This document shows, piece by piece, positions 34,546-46,643 of a stretch of DNA of 64,000 nt. The notes below the pieces were generated by a model. It did no database searches. It saw only the letters and a program-made list of their open reading frames with translations, and was not told where the DNA came from. The DNA is taken from the NCBI GenBank assembly GCA_018806985.1, contig JADANN010000402.1, forward strand, positions 620,001 through 684,000. The letters run 5' to 3'. Within the stretch, counting starts at the first letter, position 1. Each line of letters opens with the position of its first letter. Made by a program: the position numbers and the translations under genes. The stretch is from Angiostrongylus vasorum. Taxonomy: Eukaryota; Nematoda; Chromadorea; Rhabditida; Metastrongylidae.

Positions 34546-36714
34546 ACAGAAAGACAGATTTAGAAACTTTGCGTTTGTACTTGACTTTCATCAGAAACAA
34601 AACTCATAACTAGCTACAATTTCCCAAAAATTTAACTGAAATATAGTGGCAGGTTTGCTAGGGGCAACTTGAAATTCGAGACTGAAGTGTTGTAAACTCA
34701 CCTCCTTCACCGGATTCTCGTCGCCAACTGTAAAATTGCTGTGCAGCAAAGAAGAGAAAAAAAAATCATAATTTCCGTATAACCCTGTTTTCTTCATGCC
34801 ACACTTTTCCTAAATCATCAGCTTCGAGGACGCTACTAAAATTTAACATATTTGTGTTAAGTTTTTTTGATGTCGTTGTTTATTTTTGTCGACGTAACTT
34901 CGGTGACGACTTCATAGCACTTCTACATTTACAGTACCCGCCGTATAAACCTTTTTATAGCTTGCTTCATAAAGAAAACAGTCGTTGGTTGTCATTATTT
35001 TCTCAAATGTTCGTAAAGATTGCGCTTTTTTTAAAGGTGAATGTCGAATTTAGAAAAATTAAATCTTACTTCTCTATGATTCACTCGGATTATGGCAACA
35101 TACTGGTCGTAATGAAATCCCGTATAAGGAAAGATGTTGAACTAAAGAAAAGGTGACTATCCTCTATGACTACGACTCTTTTTAGTTCCATCGAGAACTT
35201 CAAGCGGCAACAACTTTAAGCTCTCTAACGAAAGCGCTGAGATTCTCTTGCTCGTTTTTTATGCTGTCCTGAGGTTTTTGTCGCACTTTTTTTTTGGTTT
35301 TCTCGACGAGCACCACCTTCGTCCGGATATTCTATTTCTGCTTGTTCCGTGCATTTCTTTCTCTTTCTTTTCTTAATCGACGTGCTTTCCTCTTTCGCAA
35401 AAGTGTTTTACCTCAAATCCAAATATGAACATTTTACTTGAGTTTTGAAGAAAAACCGTCCAAAATCTCTGTTAAGGGGAGTTTCATGATTCGAAGATAA
35501 TCTCGATTATACTTTCAAATTAAAATTTGGTGAAATTACAGAGGTTTTGTCACTTTCGAAACACTACTACTTGTTTTAAGAAGTCTTTTTATTCACCTAC
35601 TTTAATACGTTACTTGCCCGTCTTCACGAGGAATCGTCCGAGTCCCAATACATTCTCCACTTAATCAAAAGCATATGTGTTGGGGATGATTTTTTCCCCC
35701 GTGGATTTTTCCCTTCTCTTTCCTGAGCCGCATGAGAGAGATGGACTTGGGTCTTAATAAGAGGCCCACGTAGTGGTTGGGAAGGGAAGGGAGAGAAAGG
35801 GGTTGGTTGTTTGGGAATTTGGGAATTTGCTACCTTGCGACTAGGTTCCTTTTAGGAAGACTGTGACACCTTCTAAGACGATTGGTCAACTCTTAGCTGG
35901 GTTTCGTATAGAAATGTTAGCTCCTCAATTTAGATGATTAGAATGAAGAAATGAGTTATTGTTTTTAGTTCAACATCAATTTGAACACCACCAACCAAGT
36001 CGAGATAGTAAACCACTAGAACGAGATCTATGTGCCTTTGGCTATGTAGTATATTATTCTGAAGCATAAAGTGGGCTCTACAAATTTCTAGTGGTGGCTT
36101 GTTTTTTTCTTCAAATTTATCCTTTCGAAACTGGTTGCTTATGCCCAAATATTATTGCTATTCGGTTCAACATTCCTTTTATGTTTACAAAAGTTCACTA
36201 CAAAATATCAACAATTAAGGACCAGATTGTTACAAAACGTTTTAAACCTTGCTTGAAAACACGATTACACACGGATTTCTTTTTTTGACTATAGAGGTGA
36301 TATTTGATATGCGAGAGGTTTTCTCAATGGGCCTCTGACGTGTGAGATAATCTAGGACTGGGTAGTCTAGATGGTGCATCCACAGGTGAAACTCCACAGC
36401 TAGCTGGTGAAATTGAGATCAAGGACAACAGTCTCATCGCTCTGAGACTCCAGTTGTTTCAGGCAACGATTTAGTTGTCTCTGTTACACTGGATTGACTT
36501 AAAGCTCACTAGCGCTCGTATATTAAAGCCGTGTCTGAGAGTGCCTGCTTTACATGCGGGCTGCACCCTGCGTGTTGAAGAAAGAGAATTCGGTAACGGG
36601 AAAGTGTATAATTAATGGGTTTAGATCGCTTCCATCAAATTTGATTCAACTTCAGCTGAAAAAGAGCTATAAAAGTATTCACATTCAGTTGCTCATTCGA
36701 AGAACATGAAGAAC
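34546..36714. other. No gene seen
   Basis: AT-rich sequence. The open frames at 34591-34797 (-) and 34854-35156 (+) have no domain. Around 35600-35660 CTTGCCCGTCTTCACGAGG faintly resembles the SINE B end. Confidence 0.35.
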
Positions 36715-36930
36715 ATTTTCATACAATGTTCTTTAATTGTTGCTTCCCAGTCACTTGATTGCGGGCGGTTATTATACAGAACCCATGACTTGACTCCGTC
36801 TGCGTCTCTTTATAAAGCATATAGTCGCTTTTGTTCTGTGCTTAACCACATATCCGCCACCTGGCGCCACTTAGCTTGCCGACTAACGGGTTTAATATTC
36901 CTTCATATGAGGGACATCCTTAGGTGGACA
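36715..36930 (-). mobile_element. RTE 5' region fragment
   Basis: The reverse complement contains CCCTCATATGAAGG, CGTTAGTCGGCAAGCTAAGT and GGCGCCAGGTGGCGGATATG, then a GACGCAGACGGAG stretch and CCGCCCGCAATCAAGTGAC. This order matches the first 300 bp of the two RTE elements (GGTTAGTCGCG, GTGGCGGATAG, GAGACGCAGG, CAATCAAGTGA) with about 25 per cent divergence by eye. Only the non-coding 5' part is present. Confidence 0.7.
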
Positions 36931-37100
36931 AATATAGGCTTGCTGAAGCTTTGTCGTCACACTTGAGCCAAACTATTTGAAGATTTTTAATGTTACTAAG
37001 TGTTAATGGTTTTGTTGATACAATGACTTAAAACGATTTGATTGTAATGTTCTGCAAAATTGATTATTTCACGAAACAATTCTTCTAGATATTTTTGGAG

Positions 37101-39206
37101 ATGTCTGTAGAACGAGCGTCAGTCTTGCAACTGGTCGCTGGATTTCTCGGTTTCTTGAACGCGTTAGTGGCTTCTCTACAGAATGCTGAAAAGTCTAGTC
37201 ATCTGGAGTTGTACATTAACACCCACTGGATTACGACCATCATCTTATTCGCTGGCGCTTCCAGACTACTTATGATTGTCAGTTTCATACATTTACAGAC
37301 AATAAAAAATATGGTACTATGACACGTTTCATCATTAAAAACCAGCCATCACGAATGAAACTTTACGCTTTCGGCCTTGGTCAATCCCTGAGGGGAACGC
37401 CATGTAATCGACTCCTTAGAGCATCGTAAAGATGAATGAATTCATACTTGGCCTATAAAATGAATTGAGAATGCCTCCCGAGAGTCAGTGCTGTTAGCTT
37501 CCCAGACAAAGTTTATTCCGAATTTGCCTACCTCAAGAGGTGCGAACATGAGTTTTGCGATGAGCTGGATTGATCAAACGACTGTGTGTTTTTGCAAGGC
37601 CTCTCTAGGGCCTTACATTATTCTTTCGTTATAAAGATTATGTGCGAAGTTTAAATAGGAATTAAAATGAACCTTTGTGACCAATTTTATAGACTTCGAG
37701 TAGAACTAATCTCTATCTGCTTCGCAGTGATAAAAGAACAAATATTAGATAGAACAAAGTCCTTGCAAGCAAAAAATGCTCTTTGTGAAAAACATAGGTG
37801 TTCGAGTGAACAGGCATAAGCCAAAAGTCTGAGTGGTCCCTTAGTAGAATAAAAACTTCAGGGGTTCAGTGTACTTCATTGTGACCAATCCCTCTGTTCA
37901 TTGTTTCTCCACTATGACCATGGAAATTAGAAAATTGCTTACTCCAACATATTTTTTTCGCCATATCGCCACCTATAGGAAGCAATGAAGTTCTCCCTTA
38001 CTTTTCATGAAAGTATTTACAACGATCGATGACCAGATGGTAAACAGGTCTACATGTATGAACTCACAAGATCCACTTATCGGTTCTCTTCAGAATTCTC
38101 TGATTGCCGAAGTGTTTTCATTGATGATGCAACTACTTTGTTTGTGCATCACAGTCAGTGCTGCTGTTGCTGATTTATGGAATCTTCGAACTCTTTCAGC
38201 ACTTAATGGCACTGACCTTCCTTCGCCGACTACGGTAGGTCCTCTAGACAGGGAGTCATGGTAGAGAATGATTTCGTAAGGTTTATTCCACGGAAAATAA
38301 GACTTCTTATATAGCACACTCTCTCCTAAAGAAATTGGTTTAGATAACAGTGTTTGGGTAGCTGTGTTTTTTTGTTCTATCAAAGCGGCATAGAAGTAAA
38401 CAACATTTATTTCCTCAAGTGTTTCAATCGGGTTCCGCCTTCAAGTTTGTTACCAAGGAACGTAGAAAGGATAAAGGGTAAAGCTCTCGGCGTTGATCAA
38501 TCCCCTGAGGGATGCGCCATGCATTCGACTTCGGTAAGTATCGTTTGGCGGTGATTGAATGTATATCTAGGCTTTACAATGACTCGCGGTGCCCTACCGA
38601 TGTATCGAGCCAGTGCTGCTATCCTCCCAGATAAGTCTGGCACCAATTTGCCGACTCCAGAGGGATGGAGGGCTTAGTGGACCATGAGCGCGGGGACCGA
38701 TTCCACGTCTGTGTTGCAGGGGCGCCTCCGACCACTGCGCCACATGCGCCCTTACTGCCTGCTGTCTGTCCAAGGAATGTAAATAGAAAAAAAAACTTGA
38801 AAAGAATTCATTTTCCTGTCACTTCGAAATTTTCTAATCGGCTTGAACACTGAAACTGTTTCCAGTTCTGGAACATTCACTAGTATTTTCATTGTCAGAA
38901 TAAGAAGCTGGAGCGAAAAATTAGACGATGATGAGTAAAATGAGAAAAGAGAGAAATAGCGGTGTTAACTCACATTATGCAGATCAGCTACGTGAAGACC
39001 TACAACGGTATCGACTCATTCCTGTGCTTGATTGCTTTCCTACTCGCAGCTTATATGATGTATAATCATTTTTACTCATCTACAAACACGTGCACCCAAG
39101 TGAGTTATTTCTTCTATATCGATATGGAGAGTAACCATTACAGCTTTTTTGCTTTTTTGAACTCTAAAACCTCTATTTAACAAGACACACACACATTCAT
39201 ACGCAT

Positions 39207-39251
<45 letters not shown>

Positions 39252-39376
39252 CATGCAAACACACATACAAATGAACATGCGACAAACATATACCCACCTT
39301 TATACGTTTTACAATTAATTGCTGTTCCTTCATGACGTGACGAATAAGGAATTTACTTGAAATACCTGATAACATT

Positions 39377-39424
<48 letters not shown>

Positions 39425-40329
39425 CATACATACATACATACATACATACATACATACATACATACATACATACATACATACATACATACATACATACATA
39501 CATACATACATACATACATACATACATACATACATACATACATACATACATACATACATACATACATACATACATACATACATACATACATACATACATA
39601 CATACATACATACATACATACATACATACATACATACATACATACATACATACATACATACATACATACATACATACATACATACATACATACATACATA
39701 CATACATACATACATACATACATACATACATACATACATACATACATACATACATACATACATACATACATACATACATACATACATACATACATACATA
39801 CATACATACATACATACATACATACATACATACATACATACATACATACATACATACATACATACATACATACATACATACATACATACATACATACATA
39901 CATACATACATACATACATACATACATACATACATACATACATACATACATACATACATACATACATACATACATACATACATACATACATACATACATA
40001 CATACATACATACATACATACATACATACATACATACATACATACATACATACATACATACATACATACATACATACATACATACATACATACATACATA
40101 CATACATACATACATACATACATACATACATACTACATACATACATACATACATACATACATACATACATACATACATACATACATACATACATACATAC
40201 ATACATACATACATACATACATACATACATACATACATACATACATACATACATACATACATACATACATACATACATACATACATACATACATACATAC
40301 ATACATACATACATACATACATACATACA

Positions 40330-40363
<34 letters not shown>

Positions 40364-43300
40364 CATTATATATATGCAGATCCACAATAAAAACGCGCAT
40401 ATACACACATATGTTGAATGCATACATATACATAGAAATTCGTTTATACACACACATGCAAACATTTTTCCCTTCTTTCATAATCTGCATGTTATGTTGT
40501 CCAGCACAAAGAACACGCTTGTGTTATCTCATTGCAGACAGATAGTTTCCATGCCAGATCTAAAAAGAACATCTACATGGTCGTCACAAATTTTTATCGA
40601 TCCACTTTTACGTAGATGTTGAATGCCATTTAGATTTTTTATGCACACAAGAGATAACGATCTATTGTAATTGTCACAAAAACTTTTACTTAAGGATGTG
40701 AGTTAGGTCTACGAACAAACAATAACCAGAAAAATACTGTTAGTCCACAACAGAATGTTTGTTCTTTCATTTTTCATACTTCTTTCTTCGAAAATGTGGG
40801 CTTAACGTAGCACTTTGTGAAATTTCTATAGAGGGAAACAAACTTGGACAAATAAACGAAGTAGTTCCATACATTTTCGTATTTCATTTTGCTTTTGTGT
40901 CATTCAATTGAAATCGGATCACAATTACTTCTAGTTACCGTCGGTGAAACTATTGGGTATGGGAACAGCATTGGTGGTTCTTGGAGTTATTCGTTTCGTC
41001 TGCTATTTCTGCGAATTCTTTAACTTAACAGGCCAAGATCGAATACGGGCTCTGTTCGCCAACTATACGCTGGACGAACCAGCCTGGATTTGCACTCAGT
41101 TATCACTAGGTACGACTACTAGCTCATTGTTGAAGTAAACAACACTTTTGCTTAGACCACAAAGCAAAACAAGACAGTATTGGTCAGAGTAATATTATGA
41201 ATGTAACAGAAATTGTGTGTTAGATCTTCTAGGTATTCTTTGCGTAATATCGTCAAGAGGAAGCAAGCTTCTGCGAGATCTTTGTTTTTCTTTGGCGGCT
41301 GCAACACTTATGCCGTCTCTTTTTTACCTGTGGCTGGATTACAGGTGTTTTCTAGTTTTTATGTATTTACTTTTGAAACTTAGAGTCGTTTTTCGGGCAC
41401 TGAAACCTATTTATATTCCGGAAACAGTCTACTTTCTAATAAGGTGAGAGGACGGTAGTGGATCCCTGTATTGGCGTTCTGCTATCAGTTGGAGGAAGGT
41501 ATCGGCAGTGGTAAAGCATGTCATTAATTTGCTGTCCAACATTTCAACGCCAGAATAGGAAACCAGTACGAGAAAAACCGAGGGATCCTCAATGCCGTAA
41601 AGGGCTGCGCAATTTCCATCCTAACACCCAGATAAAAAATAAATCTATGCAGGAAATTGTTGCCGTTCTGGAAAGAAACTACTTGAAAACCTATTTGCAG
41701 TCCACAAGATTTGGATGCTACCTGTGACAACAATATGGAAGCGCTTTAACGCGATTTTGTCAGAAATTCAGGGAAAGCGTGGAAGCCTGTAGCCAGTAAA
41801 AATTCTCGAAAAAATATTTTTGCGAAATTCGCACCAAACTTCTATTTTTCCGACAACGTTTTACTTCTTTCGAGAGGTTTCATTGAAGTCTTTACGGTGC
41901 TAAAAAAGTTTGAGAAGGAGTGAGCTCTGACTATGATCAAATTGTGGAAAAATCTTGTTCACCAAGAGCCCGCAGTGCATTGGAGAACAAACATAGATGG
42001 ATGGCTTTCCCTCTACGGCGATCACATATCATGTGTACCTGAGACTCTCAACAAGTGTCAGTAAGTGAGCCACATTTGAATGCCACAACTACCTTAAAGA
42101 ATGAGAACTGCGACTCTCGATTTTTCTCCTTCCTCTGTGTTATATGATTGTCCTAAGTGAAAGACAATTGCAGGAACGTATAGGTTATGATAGCATAGAA
42201 AAGTTTGAAGAGATTCACCATCTGAAGAAGTCCTGTCCTACTACTAAACCAGGAAGTACGATGAATCTTCTTTTTGAAATACTTATGTTATCATTCATTC
42301 CCTCGGTTACATTTAGATAAATGTAGATACTCACCAGTGTTGGCTCGTGTAGCGCCGTTGTTAGAGGTTCTGTGCAACACACTAACAATCTAAGAAAAAT
42401 AGCTGAGAGAAAGGCGAAACGATAGATCCACATGTTGCGGCGGTGAACGCGTTAACCCTGGAAATGGTGATAGCACGTTCGGAGTTTTGCAAATATCTTA
42501 GCATCACTGTGATTGTATCACACTAAAAATCTTTGGTTACATGCTGCACCGCGAACAAACAGATCCCTCCATTCCTCCAGTAACGGACTCGTCGGGGAGG
42601 CTAAGAACCATTGACTTAGCACATCAGTGGTCCACCTCAGATCAATGTATCGGTCAAATAATTCATCCAGTGACCATTATGATGCTGCGATTGAAGTCGA
42701 CGGCATGTGGCATCCTTAAACCTTGATCAATACCGGACCCTTTGTTCTTCATCCTTTAGTCTTAGCATTTTTTTAGCAGGTTGCACCATCAGAGGCGGGT
42801 TATTTTACAGGTGGTGGGCATCATCTCGTCTCTCATTCGGTGGCACTACAGCATCTACATACTGGCAAACGGCTAGCGTTCTGATCTCACTTTCTAACGT
42901 TGGTGTTGTCACCGCCACACTCGTCGAATTAATATCCATGGTATGTGTGCTCGCTAATATCCGAATATTCGGTGAAGATCTACAAAGAATTTGAGTTTAT
43001 ACTAAGAAAGGACACGTAAATATGGATTGACAGACTGCTTGGTCTTGGTCGAGTAGTGCAGTAAAATTTTAGTTTAACACGTTTACGTTCCTATTTTTGT
43101 TACTTGAAATGTGCAATTCCACCTATTTTCCCTCCGCGTCCGCTATCCGCGTAAGCGTTAAGTAATGAACGGTTCCTGATAGTTATCTTATTGAAGCTAG
43201 GATAAGGCGACATCTGTTGAGATCAGATGTGTTTTGAGAGATGCATATTTCATTTATATCCCATGTTTAGTCTTCTATCCGCCAGATTTTGACGGATCGC

Positions 43301-45217
43301 ATAACCTCGCGACTAACTCGAAATTTCTCATTTGAACTCCATTTCCAAATGGAGAATCGTTTACTTATGAATAGATTCTATCGGTTTTCAACTAGGAAAG
43401 TTAGGCTTAAAATAACAATGGTTTTGATGCTTTGTGTTTACTAGAAATATACAAAACACCAATGCCATTGTGGACATTTCTTCTAGATCAATGATGTCTT
43501 CAGCATTCCCCATGGAGAAGACTTCATGTAGATGAAAAGACGAAAAATTGCCTTGTCATAATGGCCGCATTGTTTCTTATATTGTCATGTAGTACCGTCT
43601 CTCTTGATGTCTATACGATTTGGAAGAAACTGTTCTACAGGTTCGTTCCAGATGTCCTTGACGGATTTTTTAGTTGACGTTCGCAAAAAATCCGGCGTTT
43701 TTTAAGGCTTTTTCATGGAGCGGAACAGAAGACACCGTTTCTTACTGCGCTCACCGCCATCTTTGCCATGGCCGCATCAACGTCAAGATTCGCCTCTGTA
43801 GCTTTACCTGCATGGTAGATTTCTCCCATTACTTCAACCATTCATTCGATTCCTGAGGACAATCAAATCAATAACAATTTCATTCCTACTCGATAGTTTT
43901 GAGATTTTAATACTACAAGACTTTTTGAATGACCACTTGTTTGTTGAAAATATCAATGCTTTTGTTTTACAGCGGGATTGGCTCACATCATGTTAGTTAG
44001 TCGTAAGCCATTAGATTTTAATAATCTTTTTTGAGACCCAATTTTGATAGTTACAAAACTCTTCTTTGTCTTCTTTAGGATAAAAAGCTGTAAAAGCTCT
44101 CGGTGTTGATCAATCCCTGAGGGTTGCGCCATGCATTCGACTTCACTAAGTATCGTTGTAGGTGACTGAATGCATATCTGGCCTTTACAATGGCTCGCGG
44201 TGGCCTACCGATGTATCGAGGCAGTACAGCTATCCTCCCAGACAAGTCTGGTACCAATTCGCCAATCTCGAAAGGATGGAAGGCTTGGCGGGCCATGGGC
44301 GCTGGGATCGATTCCACGTGTGTGTCGCAGTGGCGCCTCCAACCACTGCGTCATACGCGCCCCTTTCTTTAGGATAAGCCATAAATATCGTTTGATCACT
44401 ACATTCAACCTGATGATAACATTTTCAAGGTCACTTGAGTGCTAAATGAATTTATAGAAAGAACAGCTGTTAAACAGAAATTATTTCAGCATTTGTCTAT
44501 CATTGTACTCGTTGAATTCAACGGTATTCCAAATGATTTCCTACCTATATCTCTCATCAAATGGCTATTTTGGTGATCAACTTTGTGAGCTCTTCTTTCC
44601 AGGAGTAGGCCGATGCCATCTTTCGGTCACCAAAAGCGGTTCGACAGTGTTTTTTTTCCCGTTGCTGATATTTTCCTTCTCCTGTTCCATCATTCCATTC
44701 TATCATTTCGCACATTCTATTGTGTTCGAATCCTAATGATTAATTTTAGAAGCAATTATACACTTCATTCAAGTACTGTTGGATTTTATGGTGTTAATTC
44801 TATCTGGTGCTTTTTGCGTGATTTCAACCCGAATTTCCTATATGGTCACCGTAACCGAGAACACAAATCGACGACTGGAGTCACCGATTCGGGTGAATCT
44901 TCAATAATTATTTTAGTGCTTCATACATTATTATCACTTACAGTATTATTACTTACTTGCTCGGATACTTAGATAACCGGTCTTCACCGATATTATGGGC
45001 CCCAATACACTTTTCATCCGTGAGGTAGTGAAACGAGTCCATCAGGAAGGAAGATTCTGGTTCGACTCTCCTCATTGCCCTTCAAACTCTACAATTGAAA
45101 CTGGAAGGGCTCGGCTATCTTCAAAGTTACAAGAAAACTCGACTCGAACAGCATTCTACGAGATTTGCCCAAGAATACGAAATCCTCAAGAAAAGCCAAG
45201 TCAACACGCGAAGTTAG
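37101..45217 (+). CDS. Unrecognised polytopic membrane protein, 493 residues, ten exons
   Basis: Exons: 37101-37277, 38094-38234, 38983-39099, 40935-41109, 41224-41344, 42811-42940, 43504-43640, 43707-43814, 44603-44806, 45046-45217. All have GT-AG borders and agreeing phases, totalling 1,482 bp (493 codons plus stop). The start MSVERASVLQ follows a TTCTAG acceptor 12 bp upstream. Most exons hold one or two hydrophobic segments, e.g. LVAGFLGFLNALVASL, EVFSLMMQLLCLCITVSAAV, GIDSFLCLIAFLLAAYMMY, LLGMGTALVVLGVIRFVCYF, NCLVIMAALFLILSCSTVSL, FLTALTAIFAMAAS, FFPVADIFLLLF. The C-terminus is hydrophilic and probably helical (LQLKLEGLGYLQSYKKTRLE). There are NLT and NYT sequons. Introns carry SINEs and a large microsatellite. 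No family was recognised; a nematode-expanded membrane protein is likely, since exons of a second copy follow. Exon 9 is the least certain. Confidence 0.75.
37370..37625 (-). repeat. SINE family A copy, degenerate
   Basis: CGGCCTTGGTCAATCCCTGAG, AGCATCGTAAAGATGAATGA and a corrupted central and head part up to about 37615. It lies in intron 1 of the 493-residue membrane protein gene. Confidence 0.6.
38465..38755 (-). repeat. SINE family A copy
   Basis: Well preserved: AAAGCTCTCGGCGTTGATCA, ACCGATGTATCGAGCCAGTG, AAGTCTGGCACCAATTTGCC, GGGGACCGATTCCACGTC and CGCCTCCGACCACTGCGCCA. Intron 2 of the 493-residue membrane protein gene. Confidence 0.88.
39216..39246 (+). repeat. (AT)n microsatellite
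   Basis: About 30 bp of pure AT repeats, first of three simple repeats in intron 3 of the membrane protein gene. Confidence 0.95.
39378..39422 (+). repeat. (AC)n microsatellite
   Basis: About 42 bp of AC repeats directly before the CATA array. Confidence 0.95.
39423..40358 (+). repeat. Very long (CATA)n microsatellite
   Basis: About 935 bp, roughly 230 uninterrupted tetranucleotide units. The only break is at about 40132-40135, where one base is lost (TACTACATAC) and the phase shifts. It decays into ATATATACATTATATAT at the right end. All six-frame open frames across it (alternating YIHT or MYVC) are artefacts of a period-4 repeat lacking stops. It lies in intron 3 of the 493-residue membrane protein gene. 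Confidence 0.98.
42405..42530 (+). repeat. SINE family C fragment
   Basis: CTGAGAGAAAGGCGAAACGA, GCGGTGAACGCGTTAACCCT and GGAGTTTTGCAAATATCTTA follow the order of 51590-51735. It lies in intron 5 of the membrane protein gene. Confidence 0.75.
44084..44364 (-). repeat. SINE family A copy with perfect target-site duplication
   Basis: It is flanked by a perfect 13-bp direct repeat TTCTTTAGGATAA (44071-44083 and 44365-44377), which fixes the element at 281 bp. In reverse complement the head reads GCGCGTATGACGCAGTGGTT (box A) and GTGGAATCGATCCCAGCGC (box B). It inserted into intron 8 of the membrane protein gene and appears young. Confidence 0.93.
44940..45040 (-). repeat. SINE family B end fragment
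   Basis: ACTTACTTGCTCGGATACTT, AACCGGTCTTCACCGATATT and GGGCCCCAATACAC resemble the AAGT-tail end of SINE B in reverse. It lies in intron 9, just before the last exon of the membrane protein gene. Confidence 0.5.
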
Positions 45218-45368
45218 TGAAGACAGTTGTGGACGAAGAATGGGAGGAAAACGAATAGAATGTAAGAAGTGCTGGGATGCGCACAATATATACAATAACG
45301 GGTCATGTGAAATATGCGAAGCATACAAAACTATATTGATTTTATTTCTAAGAATTGTTTTCCTTCAG

Positions 45369-46197
45369 TGGTTGGGCGTTCTGATGGCGTTATGCGGTTT
45401 GGCAGTGTTGGTTCAGGCTGTGGTATTCCTTAGAACTTCATCGATCCTTCATCCAATGGTCATCGTCTACATGGCGCTTTACCATTTGGCTTTAGCCATA
45501 GCACTGGTCGTCTTTCCTCTATACCAGGTGTCTTTTGCAATATTTAGGCCAAATTTGCATTGGAACGATTTTTGTTTTATTCCAATGACCTAACTTCAAC
45601 GACATAGATCTTCCCCTTTATATTGTTTCTTTAAAATTGCCGGTTGAACTGGAATCGCTTGAAACCTTTTTTCCCTTCACAAACTGTTCGAATGACCATC
45701 GGATATCTTAAGACGTAAATAGCACTTATTCTTTAGTCAAGTATTCTTTGGCTTGCAAGGCAACCTTTCTAGCCTCTTTCCGTATTTTTTTACTTATTTC
45801 ACTGAAAATTGTATTGTACGCAGAAGGATTTCTGTTTTTCTACGTATCCAGAGATGAATTAAACCATTACAAAAATTTGTAGAAGTAGCGTCTTTCGGCG
45901 GGAAATACTTTACAGTGTTCTTTTTTCAATCTATCAACTTTTTCTTTCAATCATCAGTTTAATATGAGTTTCTCATGACTGTGTTGTTTACAAAGCAATC
46001 TGATCTTTAGCTACTTTATTTACAGATTTTATGTGCTGAAAACCTAACATCGAAGCCAATGCTTCAAACTACACTCTTAATAATGTCAGTGGTGAGATTC
46101 GTTGAAATTCTCACACAACTTGACTATCGTGGAACTGGCGATGATCTATCAGTAGCCTGGAAAGTCCATCAAACAGCAGACTTCTTCTCTTTAATCA
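45369..46197 (+). CDS. Partial second copy of the polytopic membrane protein family
   Basis: Two exons with GT-AG borders, 45369-45527 (phase 0 to 0) and 46026-46197 (phase 0 to 1). The first gives LMALCGLAVLVQAVVFLRTS and ALYHLALAIALVVFPLYQ, resembling exon 1 of the 493-residue gene. The second contains LLIMSVVRFVEILTQLDYRG and ends in the same phase 1 as exon 4 of that gene (LVVLGVIRFVCYF, NLTGQDR). The first acceptor is only about 150 bp past the stop of the upstream gene, so this may be a tandem copy, possibly co-transcribed. Start codon and later exons were not found; the next 5.5 kb is mostly transposon. It may be a broken copy. Confidence 0.55.
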
Positions 46198-46254
46198 GTA
46201 CGTTCAGCATCAAAACCAATTTCAAAACTCTTGGCTACAATAGAATAAACAATA

Positions 46255-46530
46255 AAGTGTTCGGCTTTCATCAGTTCTTCATAGGTGCGGCATGCATTGA
46301 ACTTCTGTCAACCATCGTAGGGGTATTTGAATGCAATTTTGACACGCATATTTTGACTTGGAAATGGTTTCTGGAAACGCACGAAGGTGAAAAAACCAGT
46401 ATTTTTATTCTATCAGACGGTTCTGACACCAATTCACCAACACCAGAAGGATGAAGAATTAGGATAGCTCTGAACTGGAAATCGAACCATCGACCTCGTG
46501 TGCACTGCACTGAGAAACCAAGCAGCATGG
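46255..46530 (-). repeat. SINE family A copy, degenerate
   Basis: GCGGCATGCATTGAACTTCT, CGTAGGGGTATTTGAATGCA, GACACCAATTCACCAACACC and AATCGAACCATCGACCTCGT keep the family order with heavy divergence. Confidence 0.6.
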
Positions 46531-46643
46531 TGCCCACACTGTTTTTCCTTACTCTTCTGAAACCGATGTCGCTTACTTCTTTGTCTTCGCTTTTTATCAG
46601 TTTTGCGGAATGCTTTAGTTTATTAGTACTATATGGGAGTGGT

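Noticed and set aside
34854..35156. 100-codon plus-strand open frame
   Set aside because: No domain, no plausible splice partners, AT-rich low-complexity composition.
39076..40622. Very long open frames on both strands (up to 424 codons)
   Set aside because: They are translations of the (CATA)n array, which lacks stops in every frame. The repeating YIHT and MYVC patterns show this.
42541..42726. Open frame as an extra exon of the 493-residue gene
   Set aside because: Exons 5 and 6 (41344 to 42811) already join in phase across it, and it lacks a hydrophobic segment and fitting splice sites.
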